From Phragmites australis (Eukaryota; Streptophyta; Magnoliopsida; Poales; Poaceae), in NCBI RefSeq assembly GCF_958298935.1, contig NC_084921.1, positions 43,061,001 to 43,125,000 on the forward strand: 64,000 bases of DNA, written 5' to 3'. The position numbers were made by a program, and so were the translations under genes. Shown here one piece after another: positions 1 to 11,555 of the stretch; positions within the stretch are counted from its first letter, which is position 1, and each line of letters begins with the position of its first letter. A model generated the notes under the pieces. The model worked only from the letters and a program-made list of their open reading frames with translations, was not told the DNA's origin and did not search any database.

Positions 1-3000
1 TACCCAACAGCGAAAGCTAGATCAGGGCGGGTGTTAACCAGGTACTTCAGGCTCCCAACGATGCTCCTGTATACCGTCGCGTCGACCGGCGGCATTGAAC
101 TAAGCTTGCTTAGCTTCAGGCGTGCCTCCATGGGTACCTGGCAGGGATTGCACCCGGCCATGCCGCTCCTCTCCAGGATCTTGCCAGCGTAGGCGCCTTG
201 ACTCAGCGAGATCCCCCCCGCGCTCTGCTTCACTTCAATACCGAGGTAGTAGTGAAGCAGGCCGAGGTCACTCATCTTGAACACGGTCGCCATCTCCTTC
301 TTGAACGCCCTTATGTCGCCAGGGCTTGAGCCGGTGATCACAAGGTCATCGACATAGACCCCGACCACTAGCTGAGCATTGCCATTCCGCCTGACGTAGA
401 TGGCGTGCTCTGTCGGGCTCCTCCTGAAGCCGAGCGACAACAATGTGTCGTCCAGCTTCGCGTTCCATGCGCGCGGGGCTTGATGCAGGCTGTACAGCGC
501 CTTCCGCAGCTTGAGCACCTTGTGCTCCTTGCCGGCGATGATGAAGCCCGTCGGCTGCTCGACGTAGACCTCCTCCTGTAGGTCGCCGTTCAGGAACGCC
601 GACTTGACGTCCATGTGGTGCACCTCCCACCCCTCGTGCGCCGCGAGGGCGATGAGCAGGCGCACTGAGTCGAGCCTGGCCACCGGCGCGAACACCTCAT
701 CGTAGTCGATGCCATGCCGCTGCGCGTAGCCCTTCACCACGAGGCGCGCCTTGTGCTTGGACACCGCCCCGTGCTCGTCCCTCTTCACCTTGAACACCCA
801 CTTCACCCCGATCGCCTTGCGGCTGGGTGGGAGGTCGGCGAGGCACCATGTGCCGTTCTCCTCGATGGACTCCATCTCCTCCATCATTGCCTTCCTCCAG
901 CTGGGGCTGCACTCTACCTTGGCGAATGAGGCAGGCTCGTCGGCGCTCACCACGTGCAGCTCCTCCACCATCAACGCGCGCGGCGCTAAGCCACGTGACG
1001 AGGCCGGCCCGATAATGTCGTTGATGCTGCGGAACCGGAGAGGTGCGTCGTCATCGTGATCGGTGTCCAGGTTGTCATCGTCGATGCCGTCCGGTGAACC
1101 AGGTTCCGGTTCGCCACCGCCCACGCCGGGGAGCGGCGACTGCTCTCCCAGTGCACCTCCTCCGGGCGCCTTGACGGCGTCATCGTCCTCTGGCGCGGCC
1201 TGGCCTGTGGTCGCGTACTCCACCGTGAAGACGTCATCGCCGCCACTCGGCTCGCTGTAGTCGCCGTCGGTGCCCCAGTCCCACTGGGCTTGCTCGTCGA
1301 ACACCACGTCGCACGTCACGTGGACACGCTTCGTGATGGGGTCGTAGGCGCGGTACGCCTTGGAGCCGCGCTCGTAGCCGATGAAGATCATCTTGCGGCC
1401 GCGGTTGTCGAGCTTCTTCAGGTGCGGCGTCGTGTTCCGGACGTAGGTGATGCAACCGAATGTCCTGAGGTGGTGCACCGCCGGCTTCTTCCTGTGCCAC
1501 GCCTCGAACGGTGTCATCCCGTCCACGCTCTTCGTCGGACACCGGTTCAGCACGTACATGGCGGTGCTCACCGCCTCGCCCCAGAACCAGCCAGGCAGGC
1601 CCTTGGCCTTGAGCATACTCCTCGCCGTCGCCACCACCGTGCCGTTCCGACGCTCGACGATGCCGTTCTGCTGCGGGCTGTAGGGCGCAGTGTGCTGACG
1701 ATGCACGCCCTCAGCCGCGCAGTACTCCGCGAACTCGGCGGCGGTGAACTCTCCTCCGCGGTCAGTCCGGAGCGCCTTGAGCTTGACGCCGAACTCGCCT
1801 TCCGCCCGCGCCTGTATCTCCTTGATGGCAGCCGCGGCACGATCTTTTGAAGGAATCGCAGCTACCCACATGTATCTGCTGAGATCATCCACCATCAGCA
1901 GGAAGTACTTGTTACCTCTGGGCATCGCCGGCGAGATGGGGCCGCACAGGTCACCGTGCACCAGCTCGAGACGCTGCCGTGCACGGTACTCCGCCTGCGC
2001 CGGGAAGGGGGTCCGCCTCTGCTTGCCAGCCTGGCAAGCCTCGCACAGCTGGTCGACCTGCCCGATCTCCGGCAGGCCGCGCACCAGCTCCTCCCGCGCC
2101 AGCTTCCTCAGGGCCGCCATGTTGACGTGGCCGAAGCGCTCGTGCCAGCGCCACGCCGCCTCGTCACCGCGTCCGCGCACCGCCAGGCACGACGGCGTTG
2201 CCATCTTGATGCGGAGCACGTACAACCGATTGGCCGCGCGTGTCACCTTCGCCAGTAACTGGCCGCTGGGCTCCCGGATCCTCATCACCCTGGCGTCGAT
2301 GTCGACCTTGTAGCCGCCCTCGTCAAGCTGGCCGATGCTGACGATGTTCGTCGTCAGCCGGGGGATGAAGTAGACCCCGGAGAACGACCGGAGCTCGCCG
2401 TTCTTGCACACGAACGCGACGGTGCCCCGGCCCTTGATCCACGCCACCGAGTCGTCGCCGAACCGCACGGTGCCGAGCACCGCCGTGTCCAGCTTCGAGA
2501 AGGCGGCCCTGGATCCGGACATGTGGTTGGTGGCGCCGGTGTCCAGGACCCAGGTTTTCGCCTCCCGCTCCTTCTCCTCTCCAAGGTAGGCAAACACCTT
2601 CTCCTCCCTGATCTCGATCTGGGCGCGCGATCCCGACGCCGTCGCCTTAGATCCATCGCCGCCATGCTCCTGGCCTGCTCCCTGCAACACCGGATCGACT
2701 CTGGGAAGTGGAGCGGCCGTCGATGGGGGAGGTGCCGGCGACCCGGCCGGCGATGTGCTGGTAGATTGCGGCGGCGGTGTTGAGGTTAGGGTTGGGGACG
2801 ACTTCACGAGCAGGAGTGAGGCCTCCTCTTCATCTTGCGCGACGTGGGCCTGCTCCCTTCCGGGCTTCGACCGGCACTCACGGGCCCAGTGGCCCATCTT
2901 CCCGCAGCGCCTGCATTCGTCGCCAGTGGGCCGGTTTGAATTTGACGGCCCGCCCGAGCCACCGCGCCCACGACTGTGCCCGCGTCTTCCTCCTCCTCTG

Positions 3001-3743
3001 CTCGCGCCGCCGCCACCTCTGGCGCCGCCGCCGGAGTGGTTCTCCGCCTCGCGCTTCTTCCGCCGCGCGTCCCATTCCTCCTGCGTGAGGTACAGCTTTC
3101 CCTCGTGCTGCAGCGACGCCGGCGCTTCCTCGAACGCCTCCTCTGCCTCCTTCAGCCGGCCCGTCAGATCGGTGACCGACATCGTCGACACGTCGAACAG
3201 TGTCTTGATGGCGATCGTGATCTGCTTGAAACAGGGCGGCAGGCTGCGCAGTATCTTTGCGACGATCTCGGCATCCTTCAATTCCTCGCCCAGCGTGGCG
3301 AGATGCGCCGCCATGTTGTTCAGGCGCAGCGCATAGTCCTCGACGGTCTCGCCGTTGTCGAACATGGCGAGATCGAACTTCCGGCGCAGCTGCTGCGCCA
3401 TCGATTTCTTCACGCGATCGTCGCCGATCCTCATGGTCGCGATCGCGTCCCAGGCCTCCTTCGCCGTATCCTTCTTGGCGATCATCGGCACCATCTCTGG
3501 TGGCACCGCACCGCACAAGGCGTCGAGCGCCATCATCTCCTCTTGCGGATCGGCGCCGCCCTCCTCGATCACGCTCCAGAGAGCCCTGGCCCTCAGCTTG
3601 ACCTTCATCAGGAGCGCCCAATCGGAGTAATTGGTCTTGGTGAGGACGGGGTAGCTACTCCCGCTGCTCACCTCACGAATCACCCGCTGGATCACGGCGC
3701 CATCCTTCGAGGTGCCGTCGGCGACCTTCTTTCCGTCTCCCAT
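1..3743 (-). CDS. Ty1/copia gag-pol polyprotein, cut off by the left window edge
   Basis: Retrotransposon polyprotein read on the minus strand from an ATG at 3743, directly inside the 5' LTR and primer-binding region. At least 1247 codons run to the window edge without a stop that I can see. Three checkpoints (protease, integrase, reverse transcriptase) lie in the same frame as the start, so there is no net frameshift. Order seen: gag with a CCHC zinc knuckle CRRCGKMGHWAREC (about 2875-2920), aspartic protease WVLDTGATNHMSG (about 2515-2555), integrase zinc-binding region (about 2035-2150), integrase core with RTDRGGEF (about 1745-1770), RT with catalytic YVDDLVITG (about 332-358), and YLVNTRPDLAFAVG at the edge. 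RNase H and the second LTR would lie outside. The protease-integrase-RT order is that of Ty1/copia. GC content is high compared with the flanks. Splitting it into small ORFs would be wrong. Confidence 0.93.
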   Translation of the reverse strand, partial: MGDGKKVADGTSKDGAVIQRVIREVSSGSSYPVLTKTNYSDWALLMKVKLRARALWSVIEEGGADPQEEMMALDALCGAVPPEMVPMIAKKDTAKEAWDAIATMRIGDDRVKKSMAQQLRRKFDLAMFDNGETVEDYALRLNNMAAHLATLGEELKDAEIVAKILRSLPPCFKQITIAIKTLFDVSTMSVTDLTGRLKEAEEAFEEAPASLQHEGKLYLTQEEWDARRKKREAENHSGGGARGGGGASRGGGRRGHSRGRGGSGGPSNSNRPTGDECRRCGKMGHWARECRSKPGREQAHVAQDEEEASLLLVKSSPTLTSTPPPQSTSTSPAGSPAPPPSTAAPLPRVDPVLQGAGQEHGGDGSKATASGSRAQIEIREEKVFAYLGEEKEREAKTWVLDTGATNHMSGSRAAFSKLDTAVLGTVRFGDDSVAWIKGRGTVAFVCKNGELRSFSGVYFIPRLTTNIVSIGQLDEGGYKVDIDARVMRIREPSGQLLAKVTRAANRLYVLRIKMATPSCLAVRGRGDEAAWRWHERFGHVNMAALRKLAREELVRGLPEIGQVDQLCEACQAGKQRRTPFPAQAEYRARQRLELVHGDLCGPISPAMPRGNKYFLLMVDDLSRYMWVAAIPSKDRAAAAIKEIQARAEGEFGVKLKALRTDRGGEFTAAEFAEYCAAEGVHRQHTAPYSPQQNGIVERRNGTVVATARSMLKAKGLPGWFWGEAVSTAMYVLNRCPTKSVDGMTPFEAWHRKKPAVHHLRTFGCITYVRNTTPHLKKLDNRGRKMIFIGYERGSKAYRAYDPITKRVHVTCDVVFDEQAQWDWGTDGDYSEPSGGDDVFTVEYATTGQAAPEDDDAVKAPGGGALGEQSPLPGVGGGEPEPGSPDGIDDDNLDTDHDDDAPLRFRSINDIIGPASSRGLAPRALMVEELHVVSADEPASFAKVECSPSWRKAMMEEMESIEENGTWCLADLPPSRKAIGVKWVFKVKRDEHGAVSKHKARLVVKGYAQRHGIDYDEVFAPVARLDSVRLLIALAAHEGWEVHHMDVKSAFLNGDLQEEVYVEQPTGFIIAGKEHKVLKLRKALYSLHQAPRAWNAKLDDTLLSLGFRRSPTEHAIYVRRNGNAQLVVGVYVDDLVITGSSPGDIRAFKKEMATVFKMSDLGLLHYYLGIEVKQSAGGISLSQGAYAGKILERSGMAGCNPCQVPMEARLKLSKLSSMPPVDATVYRSIVGSLKYLVNTRPDLAFAVG

Positions 3744-3779
3744 GGTCCCAGGTAGGTACTAGTAGCTCTTGATGCCACT

Positions 3780-4067
3780 TGTTGGAGCCTCGCCGGAGAG
3801 ACAACGCACACGTTGCCGGCAGGATCACGGCCAACACACACACACGCCCAAGAAACTCACGCGAACACAATGCACACGATCTCGTTTTGGTGCTGCTAAA
3901 TTGGCAGCGTTTTCTGTGTCTATTCCTTTGCTTAAATAGAACATTACATGGAAAGAAGAAATGGCCTCCAATCAGGCCGATCACACAACGGCTAATTACC
4001 TAAACATAGCTAGTAATTTAAGGAAAGTAAATCACTAATATTAGTCAGGCAAGGTTTATTGTCAACA
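3780..4067 (-). repeat. 5' LTR of the copia element (about 288 bp)
   Basis: Read on the minus strand it starts TGTTGACAATAAACC and ends CTCCAACA, so the ends are TGTTG...CAACA. A TATA-like TCTATTTAAG lies near the middle (about 3931-3941 on the plus strand). Just inside the element, at about 3764-3777, is TGGCATCAAGAGC, a diverged form of the initiator-Met tRNA primer-binding site used by copia elements. The flank after the LTR is ATGGA; the matching target-site duplication would be outside the window, so it cannot be checked. Confidence 0.75.
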
Positions 4068-5030
4068 ATGGAGAGCACAAGAGATGAGAAAAAAAAGTGC
4101 AATATCATCTGGCTGCCCGAGCTCTATGACATTGTTGATGTCGAGCAGAGCAGAGAGCAAAAGATTAGGGAAGAGGTGCGAAGCAACCAGAGGAGGACGG
4201 AGTCATCAATTCTTAGTCGGATGCGAAAGTATGTACTAGCAAGTGCACAAGTATTTTATATATGAGAAATTAATTCAGCATATAGTAATATATAGAAGAA
4301 AATATTAAACGTTTAAGTATAAAAGTTAAATAATAAGATATTAAATGTATTTTTAGAATATATTAAATATAAATATTAAATGTCTAGATATATAAGACAA
4401 TTAATATAAAATTAAATGTATTTTTAGAAGAAGAAACATGAAGAATCTTTACATGATGGCCGTTTAATCAACTCGGTTAGACAATGAAGATCATTTGATT
4501 CTACTACAACTCATATTTTATAAGAGTATAACACAGATGAATAAAAGTTTTGAGCCTGGCTGAGCTTCCATTCACCGGACCAGTCAGAGCGTCTGACACG
4601 TATTGGAGGTACACTGACTATACAATAAAGTTAAAAAATGCTAACGTATTGCCGGCTTCTGAATACTAATATACGTAACAAAATTCACTGTACAGGAATT
4701 CATGATCACAAGTAGAATAGTAGATACAGAAGTCCAGATTACATCAGCAAACAAAAAAGAATAACTAATGCTAGTCCTCCCGGCTGACCGGCAACTCTTG
4801 GTGATGAATGAATCTAGGACCCCACCATATACGGTGAGTCTATTCTGCGTATAAATATATTGCAGTTTACTGTTACATCATCATTCAGTTACAATGTAAA
4901 CAACTGTCAGTTATAATCCGCTACATAGACCAATTACAATCACATATCTAGAAGTACATAATTGCAACACGAGAAGCTAACAAGTTACGTTTTATATTAT
5001 ATTACAATTACAATTGTGTTCTTTAGAACT
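4068..5030. other. Intergenic AT-rich DNA, no gene recognised
   Basis: A short open frame beginning at the LTR junction (4068-4265, lysine/arginine-rich, about 65 codons) has no family I recognise and may only be a fragment disrupted by the copia insertion. The remainder is AT-rich, with short runs of near-repeats (for example repeated TTAAATGTATTTTTAGAA around 4345-4430). I see no coding potential, RNA gene or terminal repeat. Confidence 0.5.
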
Positions 5031-5031
5031 G

Positions 5032-6700
5032 TCACATCCCAAATTACGTAATCTCGTGATTAAGCTTAATCATGTGTTATTAGCATCATAATTAAATTAA
5101 AGGGGAATTATTTTGGAACATTAGAGTAATTTGTTTAAAATCATTTGGAGAGAAGAATTTTGGAAGAGAAAATAATAAAAATCGCATTGAAAATACTTTG
5201 TTTCTCTAACATGTGGGCCCCACAAGTGACCTCACCATCCCAACCACTCAAGTGGGCAACCCCACTTGCTCTCTCTCTCTCTCCTCCCTCACTCCACAAG
5301 CCCCCACCGTGTAGCCAGCAGCTGCAGCAGCCCCCTCCCTCTCACTCCGCTCTCAAGCTCTCTTCATTCCTCCCTCAAATCCGCCCACAAGAGATGGATT
5401 TAAGATATACATGTGGTACCATTGCATTCTCTAGCTCATGAGCTGCTCATCTATCCAATCCATTTTCGTTTTCGTGGAAGAATCGAGTAGTTCTTGACGT
5501 TCTTGAAGTTCTTGAGCTTTTTGGAGCAAAAATGGAGTTTTGAACGAATATGAACTCTAAAGACGTGTTGCTAGTTGATGAGTAAATTTCAGGACCCTTG
5601 GACTATCCCTAACATGTTCCCTTTATGTTTGGAAAAGATCGCAACTCGAATTGACCCAAAAATCCACTCGAGAGCAGTTTTTTAGGCTGACCCGGATATT
5701 TCGGCCTCACCCGGATACTCCGGGTTCAGCAGAAATCGTCAGTCGAATTGTGTTAAAAATTAGTTAGGGTTTAGAGTGCAAGATGGGTTTAGAATCATTT
5801 GGATATGGCATATACGCGTTTTTTAAGCACAGATTTGTAAAGTGAGTCAAATCACGTGAGGGGAAAAGTTGTAGAAGAACCCAAGTCTGTATCACCCTGA
5901 TAATCCGAGTAAGCCCGTAGATTCCGGGTAGTTACGATAACGAATAACCGAGAGCCTCTCCCGAAGCCTCACCCGGAGTGTCCGGCACAGCCCGGATAGT
6001 CCAGACCAGCCCGGAGGTTCCGGATTAAGTTAGAATAGTGGCTAACCGAGAGCCTTCACCGGAGGATGACCCAGAGGCTCCGGAACCCGGATATTCCTGA
6101 TTCACCCAGATACTTCGGGTCAGACAAGTAGAAGGCTATAACAGATCACCTCTTCCGGAGGTTCACCGGGAGGGTCCGAACCCGGATACTCCGAACCAAT
6201 CCAGATACTCTGGATGGCTGTTATTTTTCCAGATTTCGTTTAGATCGTTTAGTATTGCATTGATTCGCATGTCCTATACTTCTAACATGTTGTTTACTAT
6301 TGTGGTATATCTTGTTGCATTCATTCATGCTCATCATTGCATGCGTTCTTGTTTAGCGAACAAAGAGCCAGAGCGGGAGACGACCGTGGTCGAAGACGAC
6401 TCCAATGTTTTGATGTAAATTGTTAAAATGATTACATGATTAAGAACTTGTAATATAAATATTAATTACTTACTCTTTCTTAAGCTATGTTGTGATGCTA
6501 ATTGTTAGAAGTCATATGTTACGATTTTGGACACAAAACACGTGCCAAGACTACTGGGATGATATTCTGGTTAATCATCGAGGTTGTGATTATAAATAAT
6601 GATCCTCTTGTTGATTAATTAGAATATTATTTAAATGGTTCTTACAAAAACTGTTCTTTCTAGAGAGTTTAGAACACGGCGATTTGATATACAGTGAGTT
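5032..6700. repeat. Unclassified retroelement-like repeat with CCGGA-type internal units
   Basis: Begins with TGTCACATCCCAAATTA, the type of start seen in grass LTRs. A CT-rich stretch follows (about 5270-5350). From about 5690 to 6220 there is a series of degenerate units of the form CCCGGATACTCCGG / CCCGGAGGTTCCGGA, roughly 20-35 bp apart. I found no protein domain and no clear second end, so the boundaries are approximate and the class is open. It lies just 3' of the ankyrin kinase gene. Confidence 0.45.
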
Positions 6701-6761
6701 GATGTTCCATCAATCATGAATTCATGATCCTCCAAACGAAATCAGCAACTCAGGCTTGTGG

Positions 6762-9700
6762 TTAAAAATTGGATCGCGACGAACGTGATGAACGGGTGGT
6801 GCTTCCCTCATTGCGATCTTTCTTCCACATTCCTTCGAAGCTCAGGAAACATTTGAGTGGTTTTACCTGTTCAAACACAACCAACATAAGAACATCTTTT
6901 GCTAGAACAACCTATCTTCTGCTATGAAAGAACACTCACAATACAACGGAAAGACATTAACTGTTACCTTCCAACGGTTTCTTTGAGCTATTTCATTTTG
7001 GATAGCAGACAACCGATTGATGATTACTCTAAAATCAGGCCTGTTCGCAGGATTTTCACTCCAGCACTGCTCAATCAGCCTGTATTAGTGTCAAAGTCGA
7101 CAGACAAGCAAGTCAGGTTCAAATAGACAAAGTTAAGCCATTATCCATAATGGCGTATGGAGGAAATAGTACATATTAAAATTCACACACCCAAATAGTT
7201 AGATGGAACACAACCAGCATAAGGGCATGTTTGTTTGACATTCTGCTTTTTGCTTCTAGCTGAAAAACCGATTTTTTCTTTTTTGAAAAACTGTTTTTGG
7301 ATTTTAACTGTTGACTTGTACAACCAATTTTTAACTTATCAATGCACTAAAAGCCAAAAAAGCTCTTCTCAATCAGCTTCTCAACTTCTAATTCATTTCC
7401 TCATAAGTAGACTTTTCGCTTCTCCAGAAACCATTTTTCAGCAACCCCGTATTTGGGCTTCGGCTTCTGAGAAGCAGAAGCCCAAACAAACAGGCCCTAA
7501 GCGTGTTTGCTAGAAATTCAAAATGAAAAAAAAAAACATACTGATGCTCTAATGAAATTAAAATACATAAAGAGAGAGAGAGGATAAATGCTTACTCTCT
7601 TAACCCGTGAGCATAGTGCTTTGGAGGAGCTCTAAAAGGTGGCCTTTCTTTAGAAATGTGTGCCTTTTCAATTTCACCATTTTTCTTATCATGATAAGGA
7701 AGACATCCTTCAATCATCTGAAAAAGTTAAAAGAGTACAATAGTTGGAGCAGTTGGAATAGGATTGAGTGCTTTTCTTATGTTTAGAGAAATTATAACAA
7801 TAGTGTAAAGGTTCTAACAGTGTAACCGCGTAACATACTCAATACTATACAAAATATGTAGGTAGCAACACAGTAACACATCTAGAGAATAGAAATGCAT
7901 AATACTATCAACCGAGTCTAGCTCGGTGCGATGTGCGGGTGTGCACCACCACCACTGAGATTCAAATCTTCTTCGGCTCAGATTTGGGTGCCTTTTTCTT
8001 ATTAAAAAGATACCTAGTCCTTCCTAGGTGTTCTTGAAAAAGAAAACAAAGAGAAATGCACAGTGCTATATAACAACACTTACCTCCTGAAGTATCAAAG
8101 CGAATGAGAAGACATCCACTTTGGTATCATACTCTTCATTTCGCATAACTTCTGGAGCCACATACCTACCTGTGGCATATTTACCAATTTTCAGTGCACA
8201 TAGAAGGCAAACAAACAAAGGTGGGCAGTATTTTAGCATAGACTTATTATGAGCAACAATAAAATTTGCTTACAAGCATTGCCTGGAGAAGTTACTGCTT
8301 TCTCTTCTCTAACCTTTCTTCTCCATTTTAGCATCTTACACAAATCAAAATCAGCCACTTTCAGATGTCCAGTGTCATCCCTCAATATGTTTCTGTTGTC
8401 TTACACGATGGACATAGAAAGTCTTTTACCAAACCAGGCATTAAAAGTACCTCATGGGGTGTGCAGTAAAGATGCAAGCAAGCTTTACAGTAAAAATATA
8501 ACATGAAGTACTCACGAAGGCTCAAGGTCACGGTGGATGATAGCTTGAGGTTTATGTTCATGTAAGTAACTCATTCCTCTGTTACATTTCACAAAGAGAC
8601 ACAAGTTAGGTTTACTTTATAACAACAAAAGGTAGAATTCCAATAGAGTTTGTCTCATATCCAGGTTATGGCTGGCAGACCTTGCAATATCAAGGGCAAA
8701 CTTCACTGCATATGATGGGGCCAGTGCTCCTTTCTTATTCAAGTGAGTGCGCAAATCACCCTGGAAATAAACATTTTGATAATTCTCATCAATTCATGAA
8801 TTAAAGATATGCACTTTGATACTCATGTGCAGGCATATTTGCAGTTTGCTTCATGTTACAGAAATATGTTGCTAATGAAGCTAGACATTTCTGAAGTGTT
8901 GAAATAATATTGCTGGTAGTTAGGAAGAAGTCAGCATACATCACATCTGATCTTAGCCGAACAAATATCACAAAATTGAATTAAATACACATTGCCAACT
9001 TGCACTGATCTATTGTACCCAAATATTGCCACAAAGAAAGAAGCTGCTAAAACAACAAAGTAAAGACTGATTGCACATTGCCACATTCTCGGTAGGACAA
9101 ATACTGCCTGAACAAAAGAAACAGCTAAAACAAGGTAAACAATGATTAGAAGTGTCAATTGAGAATGAAACAATTTACTACTCATGTCTATACATGACCA
9201 GATAGCTACAATAACAAGAAAGCCTGGATCCACAACTAGAAAGGTTAGCCTAACGCATTAGCTCATATAGCGACTGATCAAATGGGCCTCTCAAATACAC
9301 AGAATAATGCCGATTTTAAAAAGCATGGTGTCCTTAAGGCAAACCTTGCGCAGAAATTCCATGACAATCATCATTGGGCTGCTTTGTGTTACAGCACCCA
9401 AAAATTGCACGACATTTGGATGCCGTATAAGTTGTAGCACATCTAGCTCATCCCTGAATGCCTGCCTGCAATGGAAGAAACCCATCAAAACTGTCAGGAA
9501 AATACAGCTTTGGGGATGGAAGGTACAATTCAGTGAAACAAAGCCAAGATAGACCAAAAACAAAATTAACAACTCCATAGAACCAACCCACACTTTGTTC
9601 TCGTCCATAATTAGATCATCATCCAGCTTCTTAACAGCAACAGGAATGCCCCTCCATGTTGCTTTCCTATATGTACCCTGAGAAGCAAATGGAAACTATA

Positions 9701-10751
9701 ACGAAAAATAATTTTGACAGTAATAGATTCTGATGGAGAAACTCAACTGCTTTGAAAATGTAGGTACAGAAAGTAGATCAAGAGTTCAATAGCATATGAT
9801 TGGTGGGGTCAACCAATTGCCAAGGTATGCTGCTTAACGCTAGAGTCAACCAATTCAAAGATTCACAGGAAAGAAAGGGAAAGGTATATACAAACCTTAG
9901 ATATATTACTGGAATTAGTGAAATCAAGCTCATTTGGGTCAATCTCGTATTCGGGAACTTCACGACCGTTGTTCACATGCATAGGAGCAATCTTCAAGAA
10001 AGAAGCGAGTGCTCAGAACACCTGAACATAACAGCACATCAGGCAGAGGCAACACACGTACAGCAAAGTACCTTAAGCTTGGAGCCATGCTTCTCCAAGA
10101 TCTTGATCACATCATGATTCTGGTAATGCATCGCATCCGCCAATGGCTGCCAGATAGTAGCAACATTCAACTAATGCAGCAATTCACAACAAAACATATA
10201 TGCACAAACAATATTATCTAGAATACATGTTCCACGTGATTAACATAGCCTACAATTGCATCAAGCACACGTATTGAATTTCCCATTGAAACTCCAACTT
10301 TATAGTCAAATCTTACTCCAATAAATGAATTCTACGGTCCTCAACCAAAGTAAGCAAGTGGACCAAAAACAGAAGCAAAAGGCTAAGCAGCCCGCACCGT
10401 GCTGCCCCACTGGTCCTCGACGGCGGCCTCCGCGCCACGCTGGAGGAGTAGCTCGACGACGTCGGGGTGGCCCTCGCATGCGGCGATGTGCAGCGCCGTG
10501 CGGCCGTCGGAGTCGCGGAAGTTGGGGTCAGCGCCGCCGTCGAGGAGCTCGCGGATCCCCTCCGCGTTGCCCTCGTGGGCCAGGTACATCAGCTGGAAGC
10601 GCATCACGCCGTTCGTCTCAGCCTCCGCCGGCCCCTCCGCCGCGCCCGCACCACCGCCCTCAACGTGGTCGGGCGCCAGCGACGACTGCCTCCCCAGCCT
10701 AAACCGCGGAGTCGGCGGCCCCGCTGCCGGCGCGACAGGCTTCGTCTCCAT
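6762..10751 (-). CDS. Ankyrin-repeat protein kinase, integrin-linked-kinase-like (Raf-like MAPKKK group)
   Basis: Complete 12-exon gene. Exons, 5' to 3' on the minus strand: 10398-10751, 10072-10146, 9896-9991, 9592-9677, 9345-9465, 8681-8760, 8516-8578, 8274-8392, 8084-8169, 7596-7717, 6968-7079, 6762-6866. All introns are GT/AG and phases agree; 1419 bp gives 472 aa. Residues about 45-143 carry ankyrin repeats (DGRTALHIAACEGH, then PLADAMHYQNHDVIK). Kinase domain about 165-430: invariant Lys K191 in VAVKK, HRDLEPSN at 286-293, DFD at 306-308, APE at 336-338. There is no GxGxxG loop (GTYRKATWRG instead). Members of this plant family are cytosolic or membrane-associated signalling kinases. 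HRD is followed by Leu-Glu rather than Leu-Lys, and the DFG glycine is Asp, so normal catalysis is in doubt. The start is the first ATG of a GC-rich exon. A Tourist-like MITE sits in the intron between exons 10 and 11. Confidence 0.93.
7223..7497. mobile_element. Tourist-like (PIF/Harbinger) MITE in a kinase intron
   Basis: Terminal inverted repeats GGGCATGTTTGTTT (left) and AAACAAACAGGCCC (right), 13 of 14 bases matching as inverted repeats, flanked by TAA at 7220-7222 and TAA at 7498-7500. A 3-bp TAA/TTA duplication with this type of end is typical of PIF/Harbinger MITEs. No coding capacity in 275 bp. It lies wholly inside the intron between kinase exons 10 and 11, clear of the splice sites. 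Confidence 0.8.
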
Positions 10752-11300
10752 GGGGACGGCTCGGCAACTCTAGGGTTCGGGTTGGGAGATCGGATCGGAC
10801 GGAGACTTTGGCGAGTGAATTGACCAGAGCGGAGAGGGGACGGGGGAGCGGATGAGGGGTTTGGGAGGGGAACTTGGAGTAACCACCGGGATAGGGATGG
10901 CGTGGGTGGGTGTGGCTGCTGAGCTGGCAACAGGCGGCCAACGAACTCCCCGGTATGAACCGAAATTGAAACAACGGCCACGGGATATAGCTCGGATGAG
11001 CGGCTGACAGATGGGCCCCGCTGGGATTCGCTCGGATGCCGCGTATCAGACTGCTCCCGCCTATGCGTTTTCTTAGGTTGCGTTTAGTGTGTTGGTTGAA
11101 GGTAATTGTAGGAGAGAAATGGTGTTTAGGACAAAGAGCTTAAAAATTTTCTGCTTGTTTTGTGAGAGAGTTTTTGTGGGAGATGAATGAGAGTTTGCGA
11201 GGAAACTCTTACAAATCTTTTTTCAGAGGAGGGATAGTAATTGGATACGAGTTATGTATATAATGAAAGATGATTATATTTTATCTATCGTTGTAACTTA
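10752..11300. other. 5' flank of the kinase gene
   Basis: GC-rich 5' UTR and proximal promoter of the minus-strand kinase at about 10752-11050, passing into AT-rich DNA. No TATA box or known element that I would commit to, and no gene on the plus strand. Confidence 0.4.
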
Positions 11301-11555
11301 CTCCCTCCGATTACAAATATAGATCGTTTTAGACTTGTACATAAGGATTAAGAAAGTAGAATAAATGATCTTGTTGCCCTTTCATTTATTCTATATTGGA
11401 AAAGATAACTCATTTATTTACGAGAGTGGTAGTATTTATTAAATAAGAGTAAGACGGGAACGAAAGAGAAAAAAATACATAGAAATTCGAGAATAACTTA
11501 TATTTAAAGAATAGTTGAGAAGGCTAAAACAATATATATTTGTAATCAGAGGGAT
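11301..11555. mobile_element. Stowaway-like (Tc1/mariner) MITE
   Basis: Starts CTCCCTCCGATTACAAATAT after a TA dinucleotide. It ends with the inverted counterpart (read from the right: ATCCCTCTGATTACAAATAT), giving terminal inverted repeats of about 30 bp with few mismatches. About 255 bp and non-coding, in the 5' region of the kinase gene. The CTCCCTCC end with TA insertion is diagnostic of Stowaway MITEs. Confidence 0.8.

Noticed and set aside
697..3621. Many overlapping open frames of 60-260 codons on both strands
   Set aside because: They are other-frame shadows of the GC-rich copia gag-pol frame, which runs uninterrupted on the minus strand with all expected motifs.
4059..4265. Small lysine-rich open frame next to the copia LTR
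   Set aside because: No recognisable domain; it begins within the LTR end and has no ATG context or splice partner that I could support.
10325..10981. Plus-strand and alternate minus-strand open frames over the kinase first exon
   Set aside because: Shadows of the GC-rich first exon; the chosen minus frame splices correctly into ankyrin and kinase exons.
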